64,000 bases of DNA, taken from contig NZ_JBHOQR010000024.1 of NCBI RefSeq assembly GCF_042408815.1, positions 1-64,000 on the forward strand. Direction: 5' to 3'. The notes below the pieces were generated by a model. It had not been told where the DNA came from. It was given only the letters and a program-made list of their open reading frames with translations, and did not search any database. Made by a program: the position numbers and the translations under genes. This document shows positions 50,841 through 59,869 of this stretch, piece by piece. Every line of letters starts with the position of its first letter. The stretch's first letter is position 1. Origin of the DNA: Thermoflexus sp042408815. Its GTDB lineage: Bacteria; Chloroflexota; Anaerolineae; Thermoflexales; Thermoflexaceae.

Positions 50841-51410
50841 ATGGGCTCTAACTGGCTTTTCGAGCGGATCGCGCCTTTCTACGATGCGGCCACCCGGTTT
50901 CTGGATCCCGCGCCGCTTCGGGATCATCTGGATCCTCCGATCGGAGGACGACTGCTGGATCTCGGCGGGGGGACCGGCCGGGTGGCCTTCGCTTTTCGGG
51001 AGATAGCCGGCTTGACCATCGTGGCCGACGCGGCTTGGGGAATGCTCCAGGTGGCTCGACGGCGTCCGAAACTGATCCCAGTTCAGGCCCTCGCCGAGCG
51101 CCTTCCGTTCGCCAATGGCGCCTTCGACCGGATCGTCATCGTCGATGCCCTGCATCATTTTATCGATGCGGCGGCCGCCATCCAGGAGGCCGCCCGAGTG
51201 CTCCGACCAGGAGGCCGGCTGGTGATCGAAGAGCCAGATATCCGCCGCTGGCCGGTTAAGGGAATAGCGTTGCTCGAACGGTGGATCGGCCTGCGCAGCC
51301 GGTTCCTGAGCGGGGAGCGCATTCGGGAGCTTGTGGAAACGGCTGGACTGTCAGCGCAGGAATCGGTGGATCGGCGATCCTTTCGCCTCTGGGTGGTCGG
51401 GCATAAATAG
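50841..51410 (+). CDS. Class I SAM-dependent methyltransferase
   Basis: The 189-residue protein is a compact methyltransferase with motif I RLLDLGGGTGRVAFAF, motif II near PVQALAERLPFANGAFD and ARVLRPGGRLVIEEPD. Small-molecule or quinone methylation is possible. The substrate is not known. GGGAGCG lies just before ATG 50841. Other in-frame ATGs upstream are closer to the divergent promoter. It is followed 190 bases later by the tRNA-Arg gene in the opposite direction. Confidence 0.9.
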   Translation: MGSNWLFERIAPFYDAATRFLDPAPLRDHLDPPIGGRLLDLGGGTGRVAFAFREIAGLTIVADAAWGMLQVARRRPKLIPVQALAERLPFANGAFDRIVIVDALHHFIDAAAAIQEAARVLRPGGRLVIEEPDIRRWPVKGIALLERWIGLRSRFLSGERIRELVETAGLSAQESVDRRSFRLWVVGHK

Positions 51411-51568
51411 GAGAGCGCCCGGTAAGGGGCTCCCCGGTGCGTAGTCTTCGTAAGATCCACCGATCAGCGACAGCCCGGCCGGACAACCCGGCCTGTTGGG
51501 TTTCCGCCTCGACCGGTGAACGCTCCACCACCGCATATACGGGGAATGCATCCCTACGCCGAAACCAA

Positions 51569-51596
51569 CAGGGCCGGCGCGATCGCGCCGGCCCTG
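51569..51596 (-). terminator. Terminator of tRNA-Arg
   Basis: A 28-base perfect palindrome (arms CAGGGCCGGCGCGA) begins five bases after the tRNA 3' end on the reverse strand. It is followed by TTGGTTTC, moderately U-rich. Confidence 0.65.
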
Positions 51597-51600
51597 TGAG

Positions 51601-51674
51601 CGCCCCCTCCGGGATTCGAACCCGGATCCCGCCGCTTAGAAGGCGGCCGCTCTTTCCCTTTGAGCTAAGGGGGC
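51601..51674 (-). tRNA. tRNA-Arg(TCT)
   Basis: A 74-base tRNA. The acceptor GCCCCCT pairs with AGGGGGC, the anticodon loop is CTTCTAA (anticodon TCT, reading AGA/AGG), and the T-loop is GGTTCGAATCC. CCA is not encoded. It is a single tRNA gene. Confidence 0.97.
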
Positions 51675-51801
51675 CGGCATGCTCAGGTCCAATGATAAGA
51701 AAGGCGCAACAATTGAAATGTAGGAAAAAAGTCCCAGGGGAAAAGGCCATGTCGGGTGCTGAACCGCCCATCGAGATCAGAGCGCTCTCAGCAGAGAGAC
51801 C

Positions 51802-51972
51802 GTGGAAAGCAAGAGGAAGGATATACTCGACCTTCGAGCGAAGCTCGAGCGATTTGGAAGCTGGATCGAAAAGGAGCCCTCGGGACCGGTCATCCGATAT
51901 GCCTGCCGTAAAATAAGCTGGGAAACAACGAGCCGTTGGGGGAACCGATCATACGATAACACAACCCGGTAG
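51802..51972 (+). CDS. Possible 56-residue small protein upstream of mfd
   Basis: A forward frame from GTG 51802 to TAG 51972 reads as a plausible amphipathic helix (RKDILDLRAKLERFGSWIEK) then a short basic C-terminus. GAGAGACC precedes the GTG, a weak ribosome site. It lies in the 320-base gap between tRNA-Arg and mfd, 25 bases before the mfd ATG. It may be a real small gene, a remnant or chance. I do not recognise a family. Confidence 0.3.
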   Translation: MESKRKDILDLRAKLERFGSWIEKEPSGPVIRYACRKISWETTSRWGNRSYDNTTR

Positions 51973-51996
51973 AGCTGTCAAGGCAGGGATCCATCG

Positions 51997-54900
51997 ATGA
52001 GCATGGGAGCGCTAAGCGGTTTGCTGGAATTTCTGGAAGCAGAGCCTCTCCTTTCCCAGACCACTGAAGCCTTGGTCATGGGAAAGCCCATCCAGATGGC
52101 GCTTCCCCGGCGGGCGTGGTCGTTCTGGATCGCCGGGCTGGCCCGACGGGCCTTGCGACCGATGTTGATCGTAGCGGGGACCGCAGAAGGGGCCCAGCGG
52201 ATGGCCCAGGACCTGGCCCTTTGGCTGGGGGCGGAGCGGATCCATCGGTTGCCGGAGCCCCCGGCGCTCCCTTACGAGCGGGCGCCGTGGCCTCCGGAGA
52301 TCCGCGCGGAGCGCCTGGCCGCCCTGGCCGCCCTGGCGGGCTTGAATGGAGATCCTGCGCCGGTGGTGGTGGCCTCCATCCGCGCCCTGCTCCTCCGCAC
52401 GCTGCCGCCGCGGCTTTTCCACCGCCTGCGCCGGATCCTGCGGGCCGGCCAGGAGCTTCCAATGGAAGGCTTCCTCCGGTATCTCCTGGAGGCCGGGTAT
52501 GAGCCGGTCACCGTCGTCACCCAGCCGGGGCAATTCGCCCGCCGCGGGGGGATCGTGGATCTCTTCCCCTCGACAATTCCGGAGCCGATCCGGATCGAGT
52601 GGGAAGCGGACCGCATCGCCAGCATGCGCGCCTTCGACCCCATCTCTCAGCGGACCCTCCGGCCCATCGAGCAGGTTCGCATTCTGCCGGCTCGGGAGGC
52701 GCTGCCGGCCTATGGCCCGGCGATCGCGGAGCGGCTGGCCGCCTGGCAGCCATCCGTGGAGGCCCCCGCGGAGGCTGAGGCCCTCGAGCGGGAACGCCAT
52801 GCCTTGGCCCGTGGCGCTCCCTTCCCGATGTTGGAGTTTTACCTCCCCTATTTTTATGCCGACTCCACTACCCCCATCGCGTATCTCCCCGAGGACGGAT
52901 GGGTGCTGCTCCTAGACGAGGCGGAGATCCAGGCGGCTTGGAATGAGCTGATGGAGGAAGCCGCAGCCCTGCGGGCCCGCGCGGAGGGCGCGGGGTTCCT
53001 TCCCCCGGATTATCCCGATCCCTTTGTCGACCGGCAGATCTGGGAGGCTCATCGGAATCGACGCCCGCATCTTCAGATCACAGCCATCCCAGAAGGGGGC
53101 GGATTCCCCTCCCTGCCCGTGGAAGCTCCGCCCCGCTTCGGCGGACAACTCCAGCGCATCCTGGAGGATCTGAGCCGGCGCCTTCATCTGGGCGAGGCCG
53201 TCGTGGTGGTCAGCCGCCAGGCCGCCCGGCTGGCGCAGGTCTGGTCCGATCATGCCCATGGAATGGAGGAAGCGGCCTGCAGCATCCCGGCCCTGGAAGC
53301 CCCGCCCCTTCCCCGACGGATCTACTTTCTCAACGGGGCGCTGAGCGGAGGCTTGCTGTTCCGATCCCGGGATGGGCGGCGCTTCGCCCTGCTCACCGAT
53401 GCGGAGCTCTTCGGGGTGCTTCGCCCTCTCCCCTGGCGCCGGCGCGTCCGGCGAGGCCCGCCTCCCGAATGGATCCGGGAGCTCCGAGAAGGCGATTATG
53501 TCGTCCACGAGGACTTCGGCATCGGCATCTTCGAGGGCTTGGTCCACCTGAACCTGGACGGCGTGGAGCGGGAGTATCTGGTGGTGCGCTATGCCGGCAA
53601 CGATCGGCTGTATGTGCCGGTGGATCAGGCGGATCGGGTCAGCCGGTATGTGGGCCCGACGGATCAGCCCCCGGAGATCCACCCTCTGGGGAGCGGGGAC
53701 TGGGCTCAGGCGCGGGCGCGGGCGCGACAGGCGGCGGCCGAGGTGGCCCGCGAATTGCTGGAGCTTTACGCCCGACGGGAGGTGGCCCGGGGCCACGCCT
53801 TCTCGCCAGACACGCCATGGCAGCGGGAGCTAGAGGCTTCCTTCCCCTTCATCGAGACGGAGGATCAGCTCCGGGCCATCGAGGAGGTCAAGGCGGATAT
53901 GGAGCGGCCGCGGCCCATGGATCGATTGTTGTGTGGGGACGCGGGGTTCGGGAAAACCGAGGTGGCCCTGCGGGCGGCCTTCAAGGCGGTGATGGACGGC
54001 AAGCAGGTGGCCATGCTGGCCCCCACAACCATCCTGGCCCACCAGCACTACGAGACCTTCCGCGCCCGCCTAGCTCCCTTCCCAGTGGTGGTGGAGGTCC
54101 TCACCCGGCTCCGCTCGCCGAAGGAGCAGGCGGAGCTCCTGCGCCGGCTCCGGGAGGGGGAAATCGACATCCTCATTGGCACCCACCGTCTGCTTCAGCC
54201 CGATGTGATCTTCAAGGATCTGGGGCTGGTGATCATCGATGAAGAGCAGCGCTTCGGTGTGATGCACAAGGAGCACTTCAAGCGCCTCCGGGCGGAGGTG
54301 GATGTGCTCACCCTCACGGCCACCCCCATCCCCCGCACCCTCTATCTGGCCCTGAGCGGGCTGCGGGACATCAGCCTCATCCAGACGCCGCCAGAGGAAC
54401 GGCTGCCAGTACAGGTTTATGTGGGGCCCTACGATGATCGCCTGGTGCGCTCGGCGATCATGCGGGAGCTGGATCGCGGGGGGCAGGTCTTCGTGGTCTA
54501 CAACCGGGTGCACGGCCTGGAGGCCTGGAAGGAGCGGCTGGAGGCCCTGGTGCCGGGGGCTCGCTTCGGCATGGCCCACGGCCAGATGCCGCCCCGGCAG
54601 CTGGAGAAGACCATGATGGCCTTCACGCGGGGGGAGATCGACGTGCTAGTGGCCACCGACATCATCAGCAGCGGCCTGGACATCCCCAACGCCAACACAA
54701 TGATCGTGATCCGGGCGGACCTCTTCGGGCTGGCCCAGCTCTACCAGCTCCGCGGGCGGGTGGGCCGGAGCGTGCTCCAGGGCTATGCCTATTTCCTCTA
54801 TGATCCGAAGATCCCGCTCACCGCGGAAGCCCGGGAACGGCTGGCCGCCCTCTACGAGATCCCCGGGCTGGGGGGCGGCTTCCAGCTGGCGATGCGGGAC

Positions 54901-55473
54901 CTGGAGGTGCGGGGCGCAGGGGAGATCCTGGGCACCCGTCAGCACGGACACATCGCAGCGGTAGGCTTCGACCTCTATATGAAGATGCTGAATCGGGCCA
55001 TCGCCGAGCTTCGGGCGGAGCGGGAAGGAGCGCCGCCGCCGCCGACCTCGGAGAGGGTAACCCTCAACCTCCCCTGGCCCATCGGCCTGCCGGAGGATTA
55101 CGTCCCGGATCCCGCCCTGCGGCTGCAGCTCTACCGGCGCATGGCGGGGATTACCACCTTGGAGGGGGTGGAGGAGATGGCCCGGGAGCTGGAGGATCGG
55201 TTCGGCCCGCTGCCCGAGGAAGCCCGCAACCTCCTTCAGCAGCTGCGTCTCAAGATCCTGGCCGCCCAGGCGGGGATCGAACGGATCCATGGGGAGGGGC
55301 GGACCCTGGTCCTGCGGCCGGCCCCGGCGGGGACCGATGGGCTCATCCGGGAACTGGGCGGCTGGATCGCCGATGGCGCGGTGCGCCTCCCCCGTCGCCC
55401 CTCCTGGCCCCAGGATCTGGAACGCGTCCTCCGACACTGGGCCGGGTTGCCCGAAGCCATGGGGAACCGGTGA
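51997..55473 (+). CDS. mfd: Transcription-repair coupling factor
   Basis: At 1158 residues this is a full-length Mfd. The N-terminal UvrB-homology module comes first, with TVVTQPGQFARRGGIVDLFP around residue 170-190. The RNA-polymerase-interacting CarD-like domain starts near residue 497 (GDYVVHEDFGIGIFEG). RecG-like helicase motifs then follow, with Walker A GDAGFGKTEVALRA near 646 and the DEEQRFG box near 747. The C-terminal domain is also present. It displaces stalled RNA polymerase and recruits repair proteins. A GGCAGGGATCC ribosome site lies before ATG 51997. Confidence 0.97.
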   Translation: MSMGALSGLLEFLEAEPLLSQTTEALVMGKPIQMALPRRAWSFWIAGLARRALRPMLIVAGTAEGAQRMAQDLALWLGAERIHRLPEPPALPYERAPWPPEIRAERLAALAALAGLNGDPAPVVVASIRALLLRTLPPRLFHRLRRILRAGQELPMEGFLRYLLEAGYEPVTVVTQPGQFARRGGIVDLFPSTIPEPIRIEWEADRIASMRAFDPISQRTLRPIEQVRILPAREALPAYGPAIAERLAAWQPSVEAPAEAEALERERHALARGAPFPMLEFYLPYFYADSTTPIAYLPEDGWVLLLDEAEIQAAWNELMEEAAALRARAEGAGFLPPDYPDPFVDRQIWEAHRNRRPHLQITAIPEGGGFPSLPVEAPPRFGGQLQRILEDLSRRLHLGEAVVVVSRQAARLAQVWSDHAHGMEEAACSIPALEAPPLPRRIYFLNGALSGGLLFRSRDGRRFALLTDAELFGVLRPLPWRRRVRRGPPPEWIRELREGDYVVHEDFGIGIFEGLVHLNLDGVEREYLVVRYAGNDRLYVPVDQADRVSRYVGPTDQPPEIHPLGSGDWAQARARARQAAAEVARELLELYARREVARGHAFSPDTPWQRELEASFPFIETEDQLRAIEEVKADMERPRPMDRLLCGDAGFGKTEVALRAAFKAVMDGKQVAMLAPTTILAHQHYETFRARLAPFPVVVEVLTRLRSPKEQAELLRRLREGEIDILIGTHRLLQPDVIFKDLGLVIIDEEQRFGVMHKEHFKRLRAEVDVLTLTATPIPRTLYLALSGLRDISLIQTPPEERLPVQVYVGPYDDRLVRSAIMRELDRGGQVFVVYNRVHGLEAWKERLEALVPGARFGMAHGQMPPRQLEKTMMAFTRGEIDVLVATDIISSGLDIPNANTMIVIRADLFGLAQLYQLRGRVGRSVLQGYAYFLYDPKIPLTAEARERLAALYEIPGLGGGFQLAMRDLEVRGAGEILGTRQHGHIAAVGFDLYMKMLNRAIAELRAEREGAPPPPTSERVTLNLPWPIGLPEDYVPDPALRLQLYRRMAGITTLEGVEEMARELEDRFGPLPEEARNLLQQLRLKILAAQAGIERIHGEGRTLVLRPAPAGTDGLIRELGGWIADGAVRLPRRPSWPQDLERVLRHWAGLPEAMGNR

Positions 55474-55587
55474 AGGGACACCCAGCCTGGAACTCCCCGC
55501 TTTCCCAGAGATCCTGGGATCCCTAGGTGGGAATCGGGAGCTCCTATCGGGCGGTCGCGGCAGTGGCTTTTTCCTCTTCGACCTGAC

Positions 55588-55956
55588 ATGGAACCGGGCT
55601 ACAAAGCGCGCTGGCGGGGCTCTTTCGGTGCGGTAGAAGAAGATCATGCTTTTATCGCTCGCGCGGGCTGTGATGAGGAGGAGCGGATCGGCTGGTTCGC
55701 CATCACGATTTTCCAGTTGCGTGAGGGGATGTGGCATCGTTCGAATGCCACCGTTCTGCAATGATGCGATTCGGAGCCGGAAATCCGATCCGCCCTCGAG
55801 GCTACAGGCTTTACGGAGATCCAGACCTTCGATGCTTCGCAGCTCGGACAGACCGCTGGCCGTTCGCGCGTCCAGTCAATATCCGTCGTCCGTGTTCCCG
55901 GCGCCCTCCAACGAGAGAAGGCAAAACTGTCAAGCAGGATGGGATGCTTCGGATGA
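55588..55956 (+). pseudogene. SAM-methyltransferase C-terminal remnant with in-frame stop
   Basis: A 123-codon frame reads ERIGWFAITIFQLREGMWHR, then CDSEPEIRSALEATGFTEIQ, the pattern of the last 80-100 residues of small methyltransferases. One TGA at 55762-55764 interrupts it, exactly where an arginine (CGA) would fit. No start codon with a ribosome site and no catalytic N-terminal half are present, so it is a truncated, nonsense-mutated remnant. Confidence 0.55.
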
Positions 55957-56235
55957 TGGCATGACGCTGGGAAGCTGATGCCCATCGAGCTCCACCGTTA
56001 TGGCCAACGGACATGCTCCAGCCCTATGGTTTCCATATCCCAGTAGGGTGAACCCCCGGTCAGATGAATTGCATCCAGCCTAACTGGCCATCCCTGGGCG
56101 CGGAGGATCCGGTGTGCTAAGGAGGAGAGCCAAGCTGATCCCTCCAGGCGGTTTCCTGGCCCCCCATGGCGCTTGGGAACTGTGGAAATCCTCAGGTGGT
56201 GCCTGTGGGTTTCCATAGCTGCTTCAGTCTTCCCA
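55957..56235. other. Region with decayed coding fragments
   Basis: The gap between mfd and the YceI gene (about 830 bases in total) holds the methyltransferase remnant. On the reverse strand it also holds a 50-codon stretch ending at 55998 (WLSSLAHRILRAQGWPVRL) that looks like another gene end of unknown family without a start. Nothing else is supported. Confidence 0.35.
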
Positions 56236-56271
56236 CTAAAAGCGGGGGCGACGAATGGACATCGCCCCCGC
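56236..56271 (-). terminator. Terminator of the YceI gene
   Basis: On the reverse strand GCGGGGGCGA and TCGCCCCCGC form a perfect ten-pair stem with a ten-base loop. It is followed by TTTTAG and lies about 40 bases after the YceI stop. Confidence 0.8.
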
Positions 56272-56307
56272 CGGGCTTCGTCCCAAGAGGTTCTATCCAT
56301 CCTCCCC

Positions 56308-57039
56308 TTATGGCTGCCTTTGGAACACAGCATCCACTTCCAGGCGGATGGTCTCGTCGACGCTCAGCACCACCGGCACCCGGGGCGGCTCCAGGCGGAA
56401 GTCTGAAAAGGTGAACTGGGTCCGGGCCTGAGCGATCACCCGATCCTCTTCCACCCGTGCGGTCACTTCCCACAGTACCGGCCGGGTCACCTCCCGAATG
56501 GTCAGATCGCCGATCAGCCGGAAGGCGTGCTCGCCCGAGGTCGGAAGGGGCGAGGGAAGCCCCTGGATCTCCCGGGGGATGAAGACCGCATATGGATAGC
56601 GATCCGTCTGGAGGGTGTTGCGCCGGATGAAGTTATCCCGCCGCGCCTGATCGCTGGTCAGGGTACGCAGGTCCACCTGGAAGCGGGAGGCTTCGGGGAC
56701 GATCCGCTCGCCCTCCAGGACCAGGACGCCGGTGATGGCCCGGGTGGCGCCCACCGCATCGCTGGGCAGGCTCACCCCCACGAGCTGCTCGCGCACCCGG
56801 TAGCGGGCCTCGCTTTCTTCTGGGATCACGAGATACGTGAGGCGATGGCCCCGGGTATCGGCGGGGGGAGCCTGAGTAGGGGCGATGGCCGGGGTGGCCG
56901 GCGTGCCCGCTTCGGCGGGAACGGCCGTGGGCGTGACCGCTAAGGTCGGCTCGGGCGAGGCCGGGGCGGCGCAGGCGGCCATCCCAACTGCGATCCAGAG
57001 CCACAGAAACACCTTCCACAGGCGAGGTGCTAGAGCCAT
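56308..57039 (-). CDS. YceI-family lipoprotein
   Basis: The 243-residue protein has a signal peptide ending in a likely lipobox (MAAC near residue 23) and a proline/threonine linker. The YceI beta-barrel (about residue 65 to the end) contains LVGVSLPSDAVGATRAITGV and YPYAVFIPREI. YceI proteins bind amphiphilic molecules such as isoprenoids. ATG 57039 lies after a purine-rich stretch GGAGGGGG. A remnant of a methyltransferase gene lies immediately upstream. Confidence 0.9.
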   Translation of the reverse strand: MALAPRLWKVFLWLWIAVGMAACAAPASPEPTLAVTPTAVPAEAGTPATPAIAPTQAPPADTRGHRLTYLVIPEESEARYRVREQLVGVSLPSDAVGATRAITGVLVLEGERIVPEASRFQVDLRTLTSDQARRDNFIRRNTLQTDRYPYAVFIPREIQGLPSPLPTSGEHAFRLIGDLTIREVTRPVLWEVTARVEEDRVIAQARTQFTFSDFRLEPPRVPVVLSVDETIRLEVDAVFQRQP

Positions 57040-57286
57040 AGATCCCCCTCCTTGCCAAACATGATGGTGATTCGCGAGCCGCTACCCCCCTTATGAAGGC
57101 CGGAGGCACGGATGAGGTAGGCATCCTCGTGCAGCCACCCGGTGCACATCCCAGATCCATCACCGACTCCCCGGGATGGAGATCCGAAGTCGCCAGCAAC
57201 CGAGGCGGGTCCCACTTCGCCCAGCGGGCGGGATCCAGCAACCGATCGCAATGGTGCGGGTCGAAACGCCGTTCATGGGCGGTCAT
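57040..57286 (-). pseudogene. Methyltransferase N-terminal remnant
   Basis: From ATG 57286, just after an AAGGGGG ribosome site, the frame reads ERRFDPHHCDRLLDPARWAK then VMDLGCAPGG, the start and SAM-binding motif I of a class I methyltransferase. The rest is out of frame or missing: a different frame continues as TGWLHEDAYLIRASGLHKGG. The gene is a fragment, though its start lies 11 bases after the ABC ATPase gene and looks intact. Confidence 0.55.
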
Positions 57287-57297
57287 CGCGTCCCCCT

Positions 57298-58014
57298 TCA
57301 CACTCCATCCTCGAGGATACGCTCCTCGGGCGGCACCGGCTCATCGCCCACGATCAGGCCATCCTGAATGCGGACGATGCGCTCGGCATGGCGAGCCACA
57401 AAGGGATCGTGGGTCACCACCACGAGGGTGATCCCGCGCTCCCGGTTCAGGCGCTGGAAGAGGGCTAGGATCTCGCGGCCGGTCTTGGAGTCCAGGTTGC
57501 CCGTGGGCTCATCAGCCAGGATGACCGCCGGCTCCGTCACCAGGGCCCGGGCGATGGCCACCCGCTGCTGCTGGCCACCCGAGAGCTCATTGGGACGATG
57601 ATGCAGCCGGTCCCCCAAGCCGACCAGCTCCAGCACCCGCCGGGCCCGGTCCCGCCGATCCCGCGCCCCCCGGTAGATCAGCGGCAGCTCCACGTTCTGC
57701 AAGGCCGTGGCCCGGGGGAGCAAATTGAACTGCTGGAACACGAAGCCGATCTTCCGATTCCGGATCTCCGCCAGCTGGTCATCGGAGAGCCGGGAGACGT
57801 TCTGGCCCTCCAGGATATAGCGGCCCCGGGTGGGCGTGTCCAGGCAGCCCAGAAGGTTCATCAAGGTGGACTTCCCGGAGCCGGAGGGTCCCATGATGGC
57901 CACGAACTCCCCGCGCCGGATCACCAGATCGATCCCACGCAGGGCCGGGACCTCCACTTTTCCCAGCCGGTAGATTTTCTCCACTTTCTCCATCACCATC
58001 ACCGGATCTCCCAT
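57298..58014 (-). CDS. LolD/MacB-type ABC transporter ATPase (no partner permease)
   Basis: The 238-residue protein has Walker A MGPSGSGKSTLMNLLG, ABC signature LSGGQQQRVAIARAL and Walker B VILADEPTGNLD, all typical of the MacB/LolD group that powers lipoprotein, antimicrobial or FtsX-like permeases. GGAGG precedes ATG 58014. In this family a FtsX-like permease gene is normally adjacent, but none is here; the neighbours are the zinc permease and a methyltransferase fragment. Its permease may be elsewhere or lost. Confidence 0.92.
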   Translation of the reverse strand: MGDPVMVMEKVEKIYRLGKVEVPALRGIDLVIRRGEFVAIMGPSGSGKSTLMNLLGCLDTPTRGRYILEGQNVSRLSDDQLAEIRNRKIGFVFQQFNLLPRATALQNVELPLIYRGARDRRDRARRVLELVGLGDRLHHRPNELSGGQQQRVAIARALVTEPAVILADEPTGNLDSKTGREILALFQRLNRERGITLVVVTHDPFVARHAERIVRIQDGLIVGDEPVPPEERILEDGV

Positions 58015-58149
58015 CCTAATATCCTCCCGTTCACATGGGATGATAAAGAACTGCAGCGATCGCGGTCCGCCTTGACCGCTGCCCATCCTCCACGATCAGG
58101 ATCCGTTCCCCCACAATCGGTTAGGAGGATCCACGGGGCACGCCTTCCC

Positions 58150-58998
58150 TCACGCCTGGGACGATCCCCGGACGATCTGCAAGAATCGAACGGCCAGGAA
58201 AATCCCCGTCGCGGTGAGCACAATAGCGGCTCCGGAGGCCACGCCGGCGTAGTACGACGTATACAGTCCGACGACGGCGGAAAAGGCCGCCAGGGCAACC
58301 GAGAGGGCCATCATCGCCGGCAGACGGCGGGCCAGCAGATACGCCGTCGCCGCTGGGGTCACTAGCATCGCCACCATCAGCGCCACCCCCACCGTCTGCA
58401 GCGCCACCACGATAGTGACCGCGATCAGGATGAGCAGCAAGTTTTCCAGCAGGCGGGTAGGAAGGCGCAGGGTGACCGCCAGGATGGGGTCGAAAGAGAT
58501 CACCAGGAACTCCTTGTAAAAGAGAACAATGAACGCGAAGACGAAGGCAGCGAAGATCCCGAGGCGGATCAAATCGCTCTCCCCCACGCCCAGCACATCC
58601 CCGAAGAGCAGATGGGTGAGGTCGACGGCGTAGCTTCGGGAGGTGGAGATGAGGACAACCCCCAAGGCCATGGCCCCGGCGAACAGCACCCCAATGGCCG
58701 TATCCTCTTTTAGCCGTCCCCCCCGGCTGAGGCCCCCGATCCCCAGCGCGGCGAGGATCGCCGTGCCCAGGCCCCACCAGAACAGGGAATCCCGGGAGCC
58801 GCCTCCCAGCAGGTAACCCAAGGCAAGGCCGGGAAGGATCGAGTGGGCCAGGGCGTCGCCGAAGAACGCCATCCCCCGCAACACCACATATGTCCCCACC
58901 AGTGCGCAAAGCCCGCCGGTCACCACCGCAGCGATCAGGCCCCGCACCATAAAGGCATACTGGAGAGGATCCAGCAGGACGCGCAGCGCCTCCCCCAT
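58150..58998 (-). CDS. Zinc/manganese ABC transporter permease
   Basis: The 282-residue protein has about eight transmembrane helices. Motifs include VVLRGMAFFGDALAHSILPG near the N-terminus and LQTVGVALMVAMLVTPAATA in the middle. This is the ZnuB/MntB-type permease of the metal ABC importer family. It lies three bases after the ATPase gene, with the solute-binding and regulator genes upstream, so it forms the last gene of a metal uptake operon. Confidence 0.94.
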   Translation of the reverse strand: MGEALRVLLDPLQYAFMVRGLIAAVVTGGLCALVGTYVVLRGMAFFGDALAHSILPGLALGYLLGGGSRDSLFWWGLGTAILAALGIGGLSRGGRLKEDTAIGVLFAGAMALGVVLISTSRSYAVDLTHLLFGDVLGVGESDLIRLGIFAAFVFAFIVLFYKEFLVISFDPILAVTLRLPTRLLENLLLILIAVTIVVALQTVGVALMVAMLVTPAATAYLLARRLPAMMALSVALAAFSAVVGLYTSYYAGVASGAAIVLTATGIFLAVRFLQIVRGSSQA

Positions 58999-59001
58999 GG
59001 C

Positions 59002-59835
59002 TCATCCCCCCTCACAGCAGGTATCCCCGATCGCGACCAACTCCCCCTCCATGGGGATCAGACGCAGGTGCCCTCCATAAGCCGCCCGCAGGGCCTCTGG
59101 GGTGAAGACCGCATCGGGAGGCCCGAAGGCGAGGAGGCGCCGGTTCAGCAACAGCACGCGATCGAAATGGGACGCGGCCTGCTCCAGATCGTGGGTGGTG
59201 AGGAGGATGGTGACCCCCTGCCGGCGGAGATGTTCCAGGATCTCCAGGATGCCTTCCTGGGCCGGCAGATCCAGGCCAGTGAACGGCTCATCCATCAACA
59301 GCAGCTCCGCCTCCTGAGCCAGGGCCCGGGCGATGAACATGCGCTGCTGCTGCCCGCCGGAGAGCGCCCGGATGGGGCGATCGGCCAGATCCGCGATACC
59401 TACCTGTTCGAGGGCGCGGCGAACGATCGCCCAGTCCCGGGGCCCGGGATGGCGCAACAGACCCATCCTCCCGATCCGACCCATCATCACCACATCGGCA
59501 ACCGTCAGGGGGAAATTCCAGTCGACCTGGTTCCGCTGGGGGATGTAGGCGATACAGAGATGCCCGCCGGGGCCGCGGCCGTAGATCCGCACCGAGCCCG
59601 TTGTCGGTGTCAGCACCCCCGCGATGATCTTCAGAAGCGTGCTCTTGCCCGCTCCATTGGGGCCCACGATCGCGATCCGCTCCCCCACCTCCACGGTGAA
59701 CGAAACATCCTCCAGGGCCACCACGCGATCATAGCGCATGGATACATGGACGACTTCCACAATCGGCTCTCCCGGGGGATGACCGATATCTCGCTCCCGC
59801 AATGTGACCTTCCGCCACAGATTCACCAGCCCCAT
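59002..59835 (-). CDS. Zinc/manganese ABC transporter ATPase
   Basis: The 277-residue ATPase has Walker A VGPNGAGKSTLLKIIAG, signature LSGGQQQRMFIARALAQ and Walker B LLLMDEPFTGLD, with the usual D-loop and H-loop (LTTHD). It matches the ZnuC/MntA group in its family features. The N-terminal 25 residues are extra but belong to the frame with the best start (59835). It follows the solute-binding gene by 34 bases and overlaps nothing. Confidence 0.94.
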   Translation of the reverse strand: MGLVNLWRKVTLRERDIGHPPGEPIVEVVHVSMRYDRVVALEDVSFTVEVGERIAIVGPNGAGKSTLLKIIAGVLTPTTGSVRIYGRGPGGHLCIAYIPQRNQVDWNFPLTVADVVMMGRIGRMGLLRHPGPRDWAIVRRALEQVGIADLADRPIRALSGGQQQRMFIARALAQEAELLLMDEPFTGLDLPAQEGILEILEHLRRQGVTILLTTHDLEQAASHFDRVLLLNRRLLAFGPPDAVFTPEALRAAYGGHLRLIPMEGELVAIGDTCCEGG

Positions 59836-59869
59836 CGCCCCCTCCCCGTGGACCGGAATGCTGGGCGGT

